64,000 bases of DNA. Source: Bostrychus sinensis. Its lineage: Eukaryota > Chordata > Actinopteri > Gobiiformes > Eleotridae. Location of the stretch: NCBI GenBank assembly GCA_020698575.1, contig CM036241.1, positions 38,981,855-39,045,854 of the forward strand. Reading direction: 5' to 3'. How positions within the stretch are numbered: the stretch's first letter is position 1; every line of letters starts with the position of its first letter. The notes beneath the pieces are model-generated. The model did not search any database. It was given only the letters and a program-made list of their open reading frames with translations, and was not told the DNA's origin. Positions 36,401-48,379 of the stretch are shown piece after piece. The position numbers and the translations under genes are program-made.

Positions 36401-39064
36401 TTTAAAAGGCTTGCACTTGTATTTTAAGGCTTGTACTTGTGTTTTAAAGTGTTTATTTATTTGTGCCTGTTGTTCTGCAGAATGTATTGAAGACAGTGGA
36501 CATCCTTATTGATAAAAATGTAGTTGACTCCTGGTCTACTCTGACAGCAGACAGGAGCTTCAATGCCAGTTCTGGCCTGCTAGGGGCGCTGGAGGACCTG
36601 TCAGACTCATTAGAAGGAGAGTTCTCCATCTCCACTCAGAGGATCCTGCTCAACAGAACCACATTCAGTAAGTCTTTTAAAGCAGAACTGAGCCCAAGTG
36701 TTAGTATTGAAATCCCACCTACAGACCTGAGCAACGCCTTCATCACTACCATTACCTTCTCCACTCTCAACACTCTGATGACATCTGAGGGAGTCAATTT
36801 CACAAACAATGGAACCCTTAATGCAGATGTAGTGCTGGTGAAATTGAGCAGGTTTCTGAACAAATACCTGTCTCTGAGCTTCAAGAAGAAAAACGCTTCT
36901 AGTGGTTCATACCATAGCTGTGTCTTCTGGGACTTCCACCTGTTGGATGGTGCTGGAGGCTGGAGCGATCAGGGATGTTTAAGTTATGAAGCTAATGACA
37001 CAGTGATGTGCAGCTGCAGCCATCTCAGCACCTTCTCAGTTCTGGATACAAAAGTATATACTTTCTATGTTGTATATATTTATTTTGGAGCTGGTGTCAA
37101 TGTATTCTGCATACTCATATGCCTCATTATTGAAGGTTGTGTTTGGAAATCCATAACTACAAACTCCACTGCTTTGATGAGACATGTTACCATCATTAAC
37201 ACTGCCATCTGTCTGCTTATTGCAGATGCTCTCCTTTTCTTATTATTTTTTTTTGTAACATCGTCATTCAGTTGGAAATGTAGCACATTAACATTTTTCT
37301 GGCACTTTTTTGACCTCTCCCTTTTCTTCTGGATGCTCGTCTCGTGCTTGCTGCTTTTCTACAGAACTTCAATGGTATTTTCAGACATGTCCAAATCTAA
37401 AATGTTTGCCATTGGTTTCAGTTTGGGATACGGAGCTCCTCTGGTAATAGCAACAATCACTGTAGCTTCCACTGCACCAAATATGACCTATGTCACGGAA
37501 CATTACTTCTGTTATCTGAACTTTATGCGCTCATGGACTCTTCTAGCCTTGGTCATACCTGTCCTAACTATAGTTTTGGTCAACATAATACTCTTAAGTG
37601 TGGTTTTGTTCAAGATTGTGAACAGTGGAAGAGCAGTGGTCACAGAGCAAAGTGATGATCGGAGTAAGCTGGTGGTGCGACTGGTCTTCCTCCTGATCTC
37701 CTTCATCCTGTTTGGACTGACTCGTGGACTAGCCCTGGGGACAATATTCTTTCCTTTCGCTGAGGGAATCTATATCTCTTTTGCAATCTTCAGTGCACTC
37801 CAGGTATGTACTGAAACAAAAGCTAGTCTTTTGTGGGTACTGTGGGTTCTCTCGTGCATGTACAGTACAGGTGAACTGGAGAACATATAGTGAATGCATG
37901 TGAGAGTGAATGGTTGTTTGTCAGTGTGACACTCAGCCCTGAGACTAACAGGCTGTACCCTACCTAAGGCCCATAGTTGCTGGGTTAGTCTGTTTTTTAA
38001 CTAGCTTAATAAATATTTTTCTCTAGGGACTGTGGATTCTAGTGTTCGGACCCCTCTATGATGCTAAGGTATGTCTCAAAATACTGCTACTACTATTTAA
38101 CATTAAATGCTAAATGTGTAAATGTTTTTACAATAGAGGACATCTACACTGATCAGCCATAACATTCTGACCACTGACAGGTGAAGTGGATAACACAAGA
38201 TTCTCTCTCCATCATGACTCCTGTTAGTGGGTGGGATATATCAGGCAGCAAGTGAACATTATGTCGATGTGTTAGAAGCAGGAAAAATGGGTGTAGTGTT
38301 AAGATTTCCTAAGATGAGACTTAGACCAGGGGAGACAGCCTTCTCTGTTGTCACCCCCCACATCAGAATGGTCCCCACAGTGGACGGTTTGAGGTCTCAT
38401 CTATGAAAGACCCACTTTAATTCTCTGGCTTCTAACTTGACTTGAGTTGTGTAGTCTTCTGTGTCTTTTTTTGTTTTGTTTTAATTTGTTTTATTGTTTT
38501 TACTTATTTATAGCTTTTTTGTGCATTGTTCTTATTAGATTTCACTATTTTTTATAGTTTTATTTGAAACTAGTAAAGTTAAATTGACCATTTATTTATT
38601 TATTGTTTTATAATCTAAGTCTTTGTTTGTAAAATGTGTCTATAGAACTAAAGTTGATTGTATTGGAGTTTGACAAGGGCTATACTGCTGCTTTTGTGGG
38701 TTGTTCCCAGTCTACAGTGGTCGGGATCAAATGTGGTCCAAGGAAGAAAAAGTGTTGATCCGGCCACTGGTGATGCACATGGGGAGTGAAACCTGTGTGG
38801 TCCCATCCAACAGACGAGCTACTGTACCCCTAATATCTGAAGAAGTTAATGGTGGTTCTGATAGGAAGTTTGTTGTGTATAGGGCTGCATATTAGGCAGG
38901 TGGTTTGCTTGATGGGCCTGAATGAACAAATAATGACACTTATAGTGGACACTTACATAATGGTGTTGAGAGTAGGTTATTTTTATAAACCAGTGAATTT
39001 TAAATATTGTTTTCCTCTTCAGATCCGATTGATCATTTGCAAAAAATGCCGCAAGACTCAATAA
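30432..39064 (+). CDS. Adhesion G protein-coupled receptor, ADGRF-like (complete, 8 exons)
   Basis: Coding exons: 30432-30503, 31230-31278, 32605-32853, 34374-34489, 36212-36376, 36481-37803, 38027-38068 and 39023-39064. Every junction is GT-AG, phases agree, and the total is 2058 nt, 685 aa. Order: signal peptide (MAVCKMVVVLVVTWLLE); a Thr/Ser-rich mucin-like stalk (about residues 40-124); a six-cysteine EGF-sized module at about 125-165; a GAIN domain; the GPS with CVFWDF, four cysteines and HL/S cleavage site at 399/400 (CSCSHLSTFSVL); seven membrane spans at about 410-670; and a very short tail (IRLIICKKCRKTQ). The 7TM text (LMRHVTIINTAICLLIADAL, FFWMLVSCLLLFYR, GLWILVFGPLYDAK) fits group VI (ADGRF); another subfamily is not excluded. 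Ligand unknown. A broken inverted copy lies downstream. AATAAA signals occur at about 39645-39660. Confidence 0.9.
31468..32365. mobile_element. DNA element with about 125-bp inverted arms in GPCR intron 2
   Basis: The left arm (about 31496-31618: TTAAAATGACTTGAATTAAG, TTAATCTTGATTTGAGTAAT, TTGTTTCAAGCTAGTTTTTA) is inverted at about 32213-32342. The left terminus ACTGCAAAAAAAATC fits a widespread fish MITE start. The interior is non-coding. Confidence 0.75.
33266..34155. mobile_element. TA-flanked MITE with a nested hAT-like insert in GPCR intron 3
   Basis: Inverted ends CACTATATTGCCACAAGTAT and ATACTTTTGGCAATATAGTG are flanked by TA (33264-33265 and 34156-34157), suggesting Tc1/mariner mobilisation. 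At about 33452 the body is broken by CAGGGGTGTCAGACTCAATT, a typical hAT terminus. The original body resumes at about 33997 (GTTGGAACAGGAAGTGGCCA). Confidence 0.78.
34570..34905 (+). repeat. Degenerate TTTAGTCCTGG repeat run in GPCR intron 4
   Basis: Around 25 diverged units (TTTAGTCTTGGTTAAGGCC type), plus-strand orientation. Confidence 0.78.
35075..35990. mobile_element. Degenerate repetitive element, family unassigned
   Basis: GC-richer than the surrounding intron. Tracts such as CTCCTCAGGGAGGCATCCAG, GGAGGTGGAGCAGCTCTAC and GCACAAACAACAGTGAGAAA recall an old, common fish interspersed repeat. Frames are broken on both strands. It lies in GPCR intron 4. Confidence 0.4.
38142..38880 (+). 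mobile_element. Tc1-like transposon fragment interrupted by a LINE 3' end, in GPCR intron 7
   Basis: 38142-38288 (ACTGATCAGCCATAACATTC, ACTGACAGGTGAAGTGGATA) and about 38663-38880 (GAGTTTGACAAGGGC, AGACGAGCTACTGTA) are two parts of a familiar fish Tc1-like element. Between them, 38289-38662 encodes RPGETAFSVVTPHIRMV, a LINE RT C-terminal signature, followed by a T-rich 3' UTR. The right terminus of the Tc1-like element is missing. Confidence 0.7.
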
Positions 39065-39930
39065 GAGTAAGTACAGTATCATTACAATACTACACTTTTT
39101 TTTTTTTTTTTTTAACAAAAAACTACAAATTGATTTTTTGTTTTGTTTCAGAGGAGGCGAGTAAAGCTGATTATTACCATTGGGTTGTGATGCCATAAAT
39201 CCATCCAAAATGATTCTGTTCTACATATACTTGTTATTTTATGCAAACTTGTCTTTCGCTTTCTTTCAACCATGTTATAATGTTGTTCTCTCATCAAAAA
39301 CATACCTGGAGTTGTGTTTTGTTACAGTCACCCCTGGTTATTCTGTATTCTCTGGCGCTGAGTTTCTGAGGCTTCAGCAGGCCCTGTTTCACAAACCTCC
39401 ACCTCCCCCACAAACCCACACCCATTCCAAGAAGCACTGACCAATCAACAAGCCCTCTACATCCAGTCTGAAAGGGAACAATTTTTTTTTCTCTTGTTTC
39501 TGTTCAAAAAGTGTCACGGCTTTGACCTCTGCTGTTCTTTTATGACAGTAGTAAAGTATTTATTGAAAATGTTTTCTTTTAGTCACATAATGCTTTTAAA
39601 AGTTGTAAAGATGCTGCTGTTCTAGAGGTGACCAGGACTGGTTTAAATAAATAAATAAAAGCATAATATATCCTCTTTAAGGAAATGCAAACCACCTCCA
39701 TCCAGTCTTGGACACTTACAAAGAGCTGAATAATGAAATTCAGCTCTTTGTATAATAATTACCGCCCGTGTTAACACCAAAATCATTTAGTAAAATTAAC
39801 ATAATATCAAACAATAACACATGGCTCATCCTGGCAGGTACAAAAAACAGTAAAGAAATGAAAATAAATAAATAACTAAATAAATAAATTTTAGTTGGGC
39901 AGTCAAACACATATAGTGGGTGGGCGGGGC
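39065..39930. other. Adhesion GPCR 3' UTR and flank
   Basis: The region after the receptor stop codon. AATAAATAAATAAAAG at about 39645-39660 is a likely polyadenylation signal. No other feature was recognised. Confidence 0.45.
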
Positions 39931-40220
39931 TTAAAGATGCTATGAGCAGTATATATTTTTTATATTTCTTAAAAATTACACGTGTCCCTAGATATGATGT
40001 AAACAGGCTTAAAACAAGTATAATTTTTTACTGATAACAAAGGCACAGTTGAGTTATTAACAGTTAAACACTTTTTTTTTTTTTTTTACATATTGGCCAA
40101 GTTGTTTTTGTTTACATTTTTTATTTTGGTTCTAAAACTTAATTTCCAATCAGAAAAGATTTAAAATGCAATATCGTTTTCAAAGCAGTACGAATCCATG
40201 CTGCTTATAGTTCTTTAAAG
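39931..40220 (-). mobile_element. MITE family 'TTTAAAG', copy 2 (reverse)
   Basis: The most complete copy: starts TTAAAGATGCTATGAGCAG and ends CTGCTTATAGTTCTTTAAAG, forming inverted ends. The interior matches the copies at 6481 and 45559 in reverse orientation. Confidence 0.75.
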
Positions 40221-42222
40221 CTAATTCAGGGTGATAGTCTTTCTTACAACTAGCAGTAGGACATGAAAAATATAACACTGATCTTTGATGAGAAAGTCCT
40301 TAGGATATAGGTCCAGCAAGAATACAAGAGGATCCATGGGGAGATCTGACCTTTGACCTTAGGAAGTCCTCTGTGTTCTTTTTGATGTTCTCCTAAAACA
40401 TTTGTATTTTTAGGCAGTCCCAAAAAAACATGGGTGTAGTCACCAACCATGCTACAATTGTTTCCGCATTTGTCTGTAGTGGTACTTTTAGCCATCTATA
40501 TCTTTAATGGGGTTCTAAAAAAAATCTAGTTTTTGTTTTCCAGTCAAACTGTCTCCAGATTGACTTCCAATTCCTTAATGACAGACAAAACATACAATTT
40601 CCCACATCTCATCTGTTAAAAGTATATTCATCTCAAGCTCCCATTTTTTGTTTATAATGTAGGGTGTTATCTGACATATTTGCCATCAATTTCTTATACA
40701 TTACAGAGATTTATTTGTCAATGCTTGATTTTCAAACAGGTTAACAAGATAGGAATCTATGTTAATGTTGTCTCTAATTAAACATATTAAACCTTACTCA
40801 CTTTTGTTGTTCATTAATACTTATCTTGTAATAATGTGGACTAAACTGGACTAAACTTGGATTGATCATGTCACTTGTGTTCATGAGCCAGAGAACCTCG
40901 TATACATCAGTTCATATATTTATTTACTGTTTATACATTTTTTAATTGTGTATTTTTTCTACTTGTATTAAAATGCTCATCTTTAAACTTGATTTGTAAA
41001 TGCACTAATTCCCAGGCAGTAATAAACTTGACTCTGAATGATGCAGGTAAACATTATGGACATAGATATAGTAAAGTAAATCTTAAATACAGCTTGAACA
41101 TTAGCAGGTCCCAGAAATGGAGTGTGGTCATGTGACTAATTAAAATGAAATGTAAAAATGGAGGAAGTGAATGAGAAGTGAGTCCAAAAGAAGATATTCA
41201 TGAAGAATTAAATATTAATAAACCTGTTCAAGCCTCATTTATCTGCTCTGCTCCAGGACCAAACTAAGGTCTTTAATAGAAGATAAACCAGAATTTTTTT
41301 TCCTTATTTGCTTATTTTATGTATTAATTTCTTATTTTACTTAAAACTGTATAATCCACTAATTATGTTTTGTAGTAAGTGTGGTCTTAAGGCTAGGCTT
41401 TAGAGTTTAGGATTTTTGAATGGCAAGCTTTGACCAATCCCACAGGATGTTGGTCTACACATCTTGCCAACACTGAATGAATGTGTGCTGATAAAACAGA
41501 GAAAATGTCTATTCCATTTCTGTTTCCATCTGTTCACACAGAAAAGCAACACAAAATGACAAACAAACAGAGAAAAGGGAAGCACAGAGAAAGGATCAGA
41601 AATACTGGCGATGCGTTCTGGAGATGGAGAGAACTGTGGGATCACATCCAGAGAACTCTGAACTCAGAGAGACAAGTTTGAGGTCAGAAGTTTGCTCTGA
41701 TAAAAGCTTGTATTGTCAAGAGTTTTCAAAATCTGTACTTTTACTCCTGTTATCATGGTGTACCCCACCTAAGGCCGATAGTAGCTGGAATAGGCTTAAT
41801 GTATGATATACTACAAGACAACTTAGTTTCTTCAGATGTACTGCATTTTCTGGTAGTAGTAGTACTTATGTTTTCTGTGGTTTGTTTGATGTTGGACATG
41901 TCGATGCTGCAGGCGTTTGGAAGAAGGCCAGAGGAGTTTTTCAACAAACAAGTAAATTCACTCTTCATTCTCATGGTTTTTAGTATTTTCTTGTATTCAA
42001 AGAAAAGGATTTATTGCTGTAATTAAAAATAGTGACAGGAATCATCTGTGACTATTGTAACTATACCCTAATCTATAAACTAAACTATATCCTAATCCAC
42101 CATGTAGACTTTATTTTCTCCCATTGTTTGGTCTACACTAATCAACACTGAATTATGGCAAGAAAGTGAAAAGTAAAATCCCTGTTGTTAAAAAAAAGAA
42201 AACATTTTACATACAGTTATAA

Positions 42223-42283
<61 letters not shown>

Positions 42284-43301
42284 ACTAACAGTTATTGTGA
42301 TGAGTGTAGAAGGGGTGGGATCTTCTGAAAAGGATGGACAGGATCTAAACACACAAACAAACAAGAAAAAAAAAAAAGAAAAAAAAAAGAAAATTATTTA
42401 CAAATGATGTGATTTGTACTTTGTACTCCCACAGACATAAGTGCTAAGCACTTGTAGACAGATACTCAGACAGTTAGCAGCGCCCTTAGAGGGCAAAGCA
42501 CATATGACATAGAAAGTATGAGTTTTATAAATATGTGCGTAGACCTCTATTTTAATGCCCAGATGACCCTCCCTTTGTGGCTGAGAGCTTTTCCACCATC
42601 AAACATTTTGATCCTGGTTGGACACTGACCTCTTGAGCTAAGCCGAGACTTAACTAATAGAAACGCTCATATAAGGCCTAGCACGTACTCATTTACATGC
42701 ACCTGTGTATCCTAATTTTGTCTTTGTGCATGTAAACACACCATTAATACCCTACAACATACTGTATGTGGGACCTACACCGCCGCATCTTCTTCTTTCT
42801 TTACCACTCCTCTTGCACCTTAGCTGTGACAGCTCACTACAGCTCAAGGTAGAATGTGTTTATTTGGTTTTATATTGTTCCTCTGTCGCTGGAACTGTGT
42901 TAAATATCTATATCTGTTAGTAAGTTGTCCACACCGTTCCATAGGCTGATAAATGTGAAACAAGCACATACACCAAACTCATGAATAAATCCAGTTTACT
43001 TCCATTTGTCATGTGTACAGGCATATGAGTATCTGAGCGCATGTAAACCAGAACACTGTCATAACTGCGGTAAAGCTAATAACCTGGATACTCGAGTGCA
43101 TGTACAAGATAGAACAAGAGTTACATTTAATAACATCAAACTTTTGCACAAAAAGCACGGGATTTTTTTTTTCATACCTTGGAATCATAGAGTGGTCCAA
43201 AAACTAGAATCCATAAACCCTGGAAAAAATGAAGGTATATATTACATATACAGTATGCATTGGGACTGGATCTTCCATATTCTGTTGAGTTTTTGATTTT
43301 G
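40221..43301. other. Intergenic between GPCR and its pseudogene
   Basis: Mostly AT-rich. It holds an ATT microsatellite (about 42224-42281), an A-rich tract at 42364-42393 and a short dispersed-repeat copy at about 41757-41790. No gene was recognised; the short frames here have no family features. Confidence 0.45.
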
Positions 43302-44398
43302 TCATCTCAGTTTCAATACTTGAAGTGAATTGATGGTGACAAAAGCATAGCAGATGTTTTTGTTTTGTGGCACCAGGATCATCCCCAGGGCTAGTCCCAG
43401 GGCTAGTCCACGAGTCAGTCTGAACAGGAGTAAGGAGATCACGAGGAAGACCAGCCAAACCACCAGCTTACGTAGTTTAGGAATTTGGTCTTCGGCTTCT
43501 CGGCTTCTCACTATCTTAAACAAAACCACACTTTGGAGTATTATGTTGACCAAAACTACAGTTAGGACAGGTATGACCAAAGCTAGAAAAGCTTTGGACT
43601 TGTGCCAGTTCAACCAACAAGAATATTCATGCATAATGTAAGAGTTTTGTGGTGCAGTGGCAGCCACAGTGATGCTAGCTATTAGCAATAGAGCACTGTA
43701 TCCCAAACCGCAATGGCAAACATTTTAGACCATTGAAGTTCGGTAGAAAAGCAGCAAGCACAAGATGAGCATCCAGAAAAAAAGGGAGAGGTCAAACAAG
43801 TGCAAGAGAAATGTCACAATGCAACACGGTGCCACCAAATTTCCCATAGACTCGACGATGTAAAGGAATTTGATGGAGAAGAAACTCAGCAATGAGTAGC
43901 GATGTAGCCGTGTTGACAATGCAAATGTGTCGCATCAAGGCTGTGGAGTTTGCGGTGATGGACTTCCAAATAAAAACTTCAATAATAAGACATATAAGTA
44001 TGCAAACGGCATTCAAGGCAACTCCGTAATAGACAAAATTATCTTGCAAGGGTATCTTGAGTATCGAGAAGGTGCTAAGATGGTTGCAGTGGCATGTGAT
44101 AGTGTTGTTTTGATTGGAAATTAGCCTACAGCCATTGTCGTCCCAAGCACTAAAGCTATTTTTGAGCAAGAAGTTCCAAAAGTTGCAGTTGTGAACCAAC
44201 CAATGTGAAGCTAAAGGTGGTTCTGTTGAGCAGGATTCTCTGAGTGGAGATTGAGAACTGTCCTTCTAATGATTCTGACAGGTCCTCCAGTGCCCCCAGC
44301 AGGCCGGAACTGGCACTGAAGCTCCTGTCTGCTGCCAGATTAGACCAGGAGTCGATCGTTTTGTCAGCACCAAGGATGTCCACTGTCTTCAACACATT
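43302..44398 (-). pseudogene. Inverted, frameshifted copy of the adhesion GPCR large exon
   Basis: The minus strand aligns along its length with the 36481-37803 exon of the upstream receptor. It starts after an intact TTCTGCAG acceptor (NVLKTVDILGADKTIDSWSN, ALEDLSESLEGQFSISTQRI). Between RTTFS and HNCNFWNF about 230 nt encoding the end of the GAIN domain are missing and the frame shifts. The GPS (CHCNHLSTFSIL) and first membrane spans (LMRHICIVNTATSLLIAE) are kept. A frameshift at about 43860 is followed by LFDLSLFFWML. A roughly 20-nt deletion after YRTSMV creates a stop, and the last part (ALLLIASITVAATAPQNSYI, LVVWLVFLVISLLLFRLTRG) carries a GLAL duplication. The donor after SLQ has decayed to AA/GTATTG. 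The other exons were not found. No functional receptor can be made from this copy. Confidence 0.88.
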
Positions 44399-44551
44399 CT
44401 GCAGAAAAAGATGTTTAAATGAACATGCTGCAAAAGACCTGTCAGTTTGTCCATAACAAATTCCACATTCAAGAATAAGGAGGTCCACTTAAACACATTA
44501 AACCTCTAGACATATTTCTTGGACACTCAATAGAGAGAGTGGATAAGCCTG

Positions 44552-44645
44552 TAGCAGTGGTGTATTCTATGTGATATGCAAGTATATAGGCACAAGAAAA
44601 GCCCTGGTATTTTGGTGTACCCACTTCCAACTACACAATGATACG
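44552..44645. mobile_element. Fragment of the CAGTGGTGTAGTCTA hAT-like family
   Basis: GCAGTGGTGTATTCTATGTG and the following GTATATAGGC match the right terminus (complement) of the larger element at 59220-61345. Confidence 0.55.
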
Positions 44646-45193
44646 TAACAATCCTGACAATCATGCAGCGCTGAGGTTAAGTTACAGAGACCAGCACAAA
44701 GTCTTTGTACAATGCTTTTCTCCACTTCTCCATGCACTCCCCTGACCCTCCTGTTCTCACACAAACAGAAGCACAGCATAAGGAGCTCTTGGAAAACTAA
44801 ACTCTCATTGTGTGTCATTGGTTATATACCATTATGTGTGTTCCCAATCTCCCATTGGACACACACATTAGAGGAGTATGAATGACACTTTGAGCAAAAA
44901 TGTAAGTGCCTCATAAAAGTAGCATTTTAAAAACTCAACACAGCATTAAAGACTAGCCGGTAGAGCCTCATGGCTTGAGTTTCATTTCTATGGGCCAAAC
45001 AATCACAGACGGAGTAAACAATCAGAGAAACGCTATCAACGTGCACTGCGTCTTTGACATGGAATGGCAGAGTGTGCAATGCTTTTTTTGAGTTTTTTAA
45101 TTGTTTTCCAGCGTCTGCACCTCGATAAAAACAGTTTTTGGGTGTGCATTGCCTCTCTATTTTCTAAAAGAAAATATGAACCATGTTTTATTT

Positions 45194-45289
45194 TTATAGA
45201 TGTACCATAGAAGGGAAGTTCAGAGAGACCAGATAGCAGATCGTGACAAGAACAACAGTGAAGATCAATCCGACCAAAGAAACTGCCAT
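45194..45289 (-). other. Possible signal-peptide/anchor micro-ORF
   Basis: An ATG at 45289 opens 31 codons, MAVSLVGLIFTVVLVTICYL and then VSLNFPS, that look like a signal peptide or membrane anchor. It lies upstream (minus strand) of the GPCR pseudogene and could be its leader exon or chance. The functional receptor starts MAVCKMVVVLVV, a weak likeness. No supporting splice pattern could be proved. Confidence 0.25.
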
Positions 45290-45489
45290 AGCTTTTGAAC
45301 AAGAGAGAAATCCTGAATTAAATATCTGGCACCCAGGACTTTAAAGCACCAATATGATAAACAGGGTAACACTTTAAATGCAAAAACTTTCATACTTCAG
45401 AATATGGAACCACTCTTCTTCACAAACTTCTTATGTGATTTTTTAACTAAATTGTCGACTAAATTGGTACCAGCAGGCGGGGTAAATGG

Positions 45490-45491
<2 letters not shown>

Positions 45492-45559
<68 letters not shown>
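45492..45559 (+). repeat. (AT)n microsatellite
   Basis: A near-perfect AT dinucleotide run of about 68 bp next to MITE copy 3. Confidence 0.97.
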
Positions 45560-45562
<3 letters not shown>

Positions 45563-45861
45563 AGCAGCAGGGACTCTACTGGTTTGAAAACAGTATTGCA
45601 GTCTAAATCAAAACAGTGGTTTGTGGGTTGCCATTCTTTTCACTTTTCTGATTGGATGAACAACAATGCAGGGTTTAGAACCAAAACAAAAAGTGTAAAC
45701 ATAAACAACTTTGGAAATACAGTCTATATATATGTGAATGTACCATTGTTATCAATAAAACTAATATTTGATTGATTTAAACATCATATCTTAGGACACA
45801 GGTTTTCATTCAGATTTTTTAATTTTAATAAAAATAGATATACTGCTCATAGCAACTTTAA
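45559..45861 (+). mobile_element. MITE family 'TTTAAAG', copy 3
   Basis: It shares GGTTTGAAAACAGTATTGCA, TTAGAACCAAAACAA and the end ACTGCTCATAGCAACTTTA with the copies at 6481 and 39931. The left end is lost at the AT microsatellite. Confidence 0.7.
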
Positions 45862-46059
45862 TCTATGACCCATTTATTTATTTATATATTTATTTCATTT
45901 TTGCACCATATGAGAAAACACCACCAAACATCTAGTCTAGTAGAGTTTGGCAAGACATCAGGACAAGATGTTTTGGTTCATTCATTCATCTGGGTCATGT
46001 AAAGCTAACCTTTCTCTTTCTATTTGAACTAGTTAAGGAATGGCATCTATGTCAGTCTG

Positions 46060-46790
46060 GCTGTGATCAGGAAGTAAAGTCATCTGTTTTGGAGTATTAC
46101 ATAAGTTCCAGCCCTTTGTATGATACAATCTCTATTAAGTGTCTCTAGGTTTGAGCAACACTTTTGGTTGTTTCTTAGAAGTACTGGGCAGATTACTGTG
46201 AACCAGGAAACATGTTACAACTGTTAATTTACCCAGTGACTGGACCTATTACACATTTTGAATGGGTCGACAGTATGAGATTAGAACATACAAAGGAGGC
46301 TAAGGATGCAAATAAAATAATGCTTTATATTTTTCTCATATTTTGGTGCACCATTAGCTGTGCCCAAGAACACAGCTACACCTGCCAGGGTCTCTATGTG
46401 AGGCTTATTCTCTAATATAAAAACATCAAAAACATGCCAAGGCAATACAGACCTGCACCCTGCATCAAAACAGTTATTCTGATCCACACCAAAATTATCA
46501 AAAAGAGTCATTAAAAGCCATATTCTGAGTTATCCAATCAACCAATGGCAGCACAATAATTAAGTTACCGGTATGTTAATGTTTTCAGCTTTGCAAATGA
46601 ATGTCACCTTCATCTGTCATTTACTGAATGAGTAGGAAGCAAGATCTAAATATTCCATATCATTGTATACAACCAGGAAGATACAAAGGAAGGACAAACT
46701 GCATTAAGTCATCTGTTTATTTGTTTTGGAGAATAACATAAGATCCAGCCCTTTGTATGATATAATTAAGTGTAACTGCTTTTGGAAAAT
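46060..46790 (+). repeat. Local duplication pair
   Basis: AAGTCATCTGTTTTGGAGTA...CCAGCCCTTTGTATGATA at about 46077-46125 recurs, with small changes, at about 46707-46765. Confidence 0.55.
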
Positions 46791-47028
46791 AGGAACCAAG
46801 CTAATACAAATTGTACTGCACTTGTACTATATTTCTACACAATATTTGATATTAAAAAAGTGTGCATTAGTGAAGAGGGCAAGTGAAGAACCAGCTCCAT
46901 CCAACCAGCTCTGAAAACTCTGAAATGTAAAGTATTTCATTTCAAACTATCCACTACACAACTATGTCCATTGCTGCAGCACCCAACTGAAGAATCCATG
47001 TACTGTGTGTTGAAATCATTAGTGTTAC

Positions 47029-47095
47029 CTTAAACATCCAGTCTGGTTCAAATAAATCCTGCAGTTTTTTCCATCATGGTACAAAATCTCAGAAT
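47029..47095 (-). other. Exon-like 67-bp segment, unassigned
   Basis: The minus strand has CTCTCCACCAG, then an open frame (DSEILYHDGKNC, RIYLNQTGCLR), then a GTAACA donor. Two cysteines and an N-glycosylation site (NQT) suggest an extracellular module. The family was not recognised and no matching exon was found on either side. It could belong to a remnant gene upstream of the GPCR pseudogene. Confidence 0.25.
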
Positions 47096-48379
47096 CTGGT
47101 GGAGAGGAATTTAAGAGATTTCCAAGAACTTTTATAACAGAGGCACTTAATAGAGATAAGTTTAGGTATCTAAAATTAGGGAGGACTACACATGATACCC
47201 CCCTCTTTCTGCCGCACACCAATAAGTAACATCTGGTCTGATTCTTCTCGTTTATGTGCCCCACCCTTCCACCCCTCGCCTCTTCTTTACTTTTCTTCAC
47301 TCTGCCTGTTGAGTACAGGGGGTTAACCACGTCTGATGTCCGAGAGCTCATCATCCCCAAGAAGCCTCAAACCACCTCACATTCAACCAAGCGCCCACTG
47401 TTCTCTTATTCTCTATCATATGTTGTATGTTTCAGGTTGTGCTCACTTGTTAATATACAAATATGACACATATTATCAAGACTAGACAAGAAATAGTTTC
47501 AAATCTAATTAGTCCTAGATCTAGGGGCTGTTTACACTATATTATGTACCACCTCAGAGAATATTTGGCTTTCCTTCTTCAATAGACTAAAATGAGCCAA
47601 ACTCTGGAATAACCCAGACCTAAGCAAAGAGATCAAATATGGATTAATACAGAAAAATTAAGAAAAAGCTAAACAAGGATAGAACAGGGACTTAATCAAA
47701 ATAAAACCAGCGCTAAACTCAGACTAAATATATAATAACAAGACCAATACAAATGACCAAACAATAACTTCTTCAGGTACTTGCAAATTAGAAACTTCCT
47801 AAATTGAATACTGAAGTATAGGCAAGGGGAAGGACCACACTACTCCTTCAGATCCATTTACAAAAGGGGAAAAACATATATTTACAATAAGTTGTTTAGT
47901 GGTATAACAACACAAAATACAAAACATAATTGTGGGAGTAAGATCTTAGGACTGAAATAACAGATGAACAATGGAAATTATCACAAGAAACTCAATTTAA
48001 GATAATACACAAACTGCAAACTACCCCATAGCACCACAATAAATAAAATAAGAACTGCTTGGCCCTGTGTAAAAAATAAAAACAACAAATGGGTAATTAC
48101 AGTATGTCCATTTAGTTTGGTGGTGTCCAAAGACACAGCAGTATTGATGGAAATTTGTGAAATGATGTGAAGAATTGTAAAGTCTACTGTAAAGTTTTGT
48201 CCTTTCCAATGTATCTTGAGGTCATCTATTCAAGAATTTCATCTCAAACGATATGCAAAATGTATTTCTTTAATGTTGTATAGCCCATGAAAAACAATTT
48301 TACATTTGTTGGATAAAAACGATCCATCTATCTCTAATTGGCTTAGTAAGACTTTAAAATTGATTCCACTGGAAAGATT

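Noticed and set aside
43006..43296. 96-codon plus-strand frame beside the receptor pseudogene
   Set aside because: It lies just past the end of the pseudogene, has a Cys/His sprinkling but no zinc-finger spacing, and has no supporting exons.
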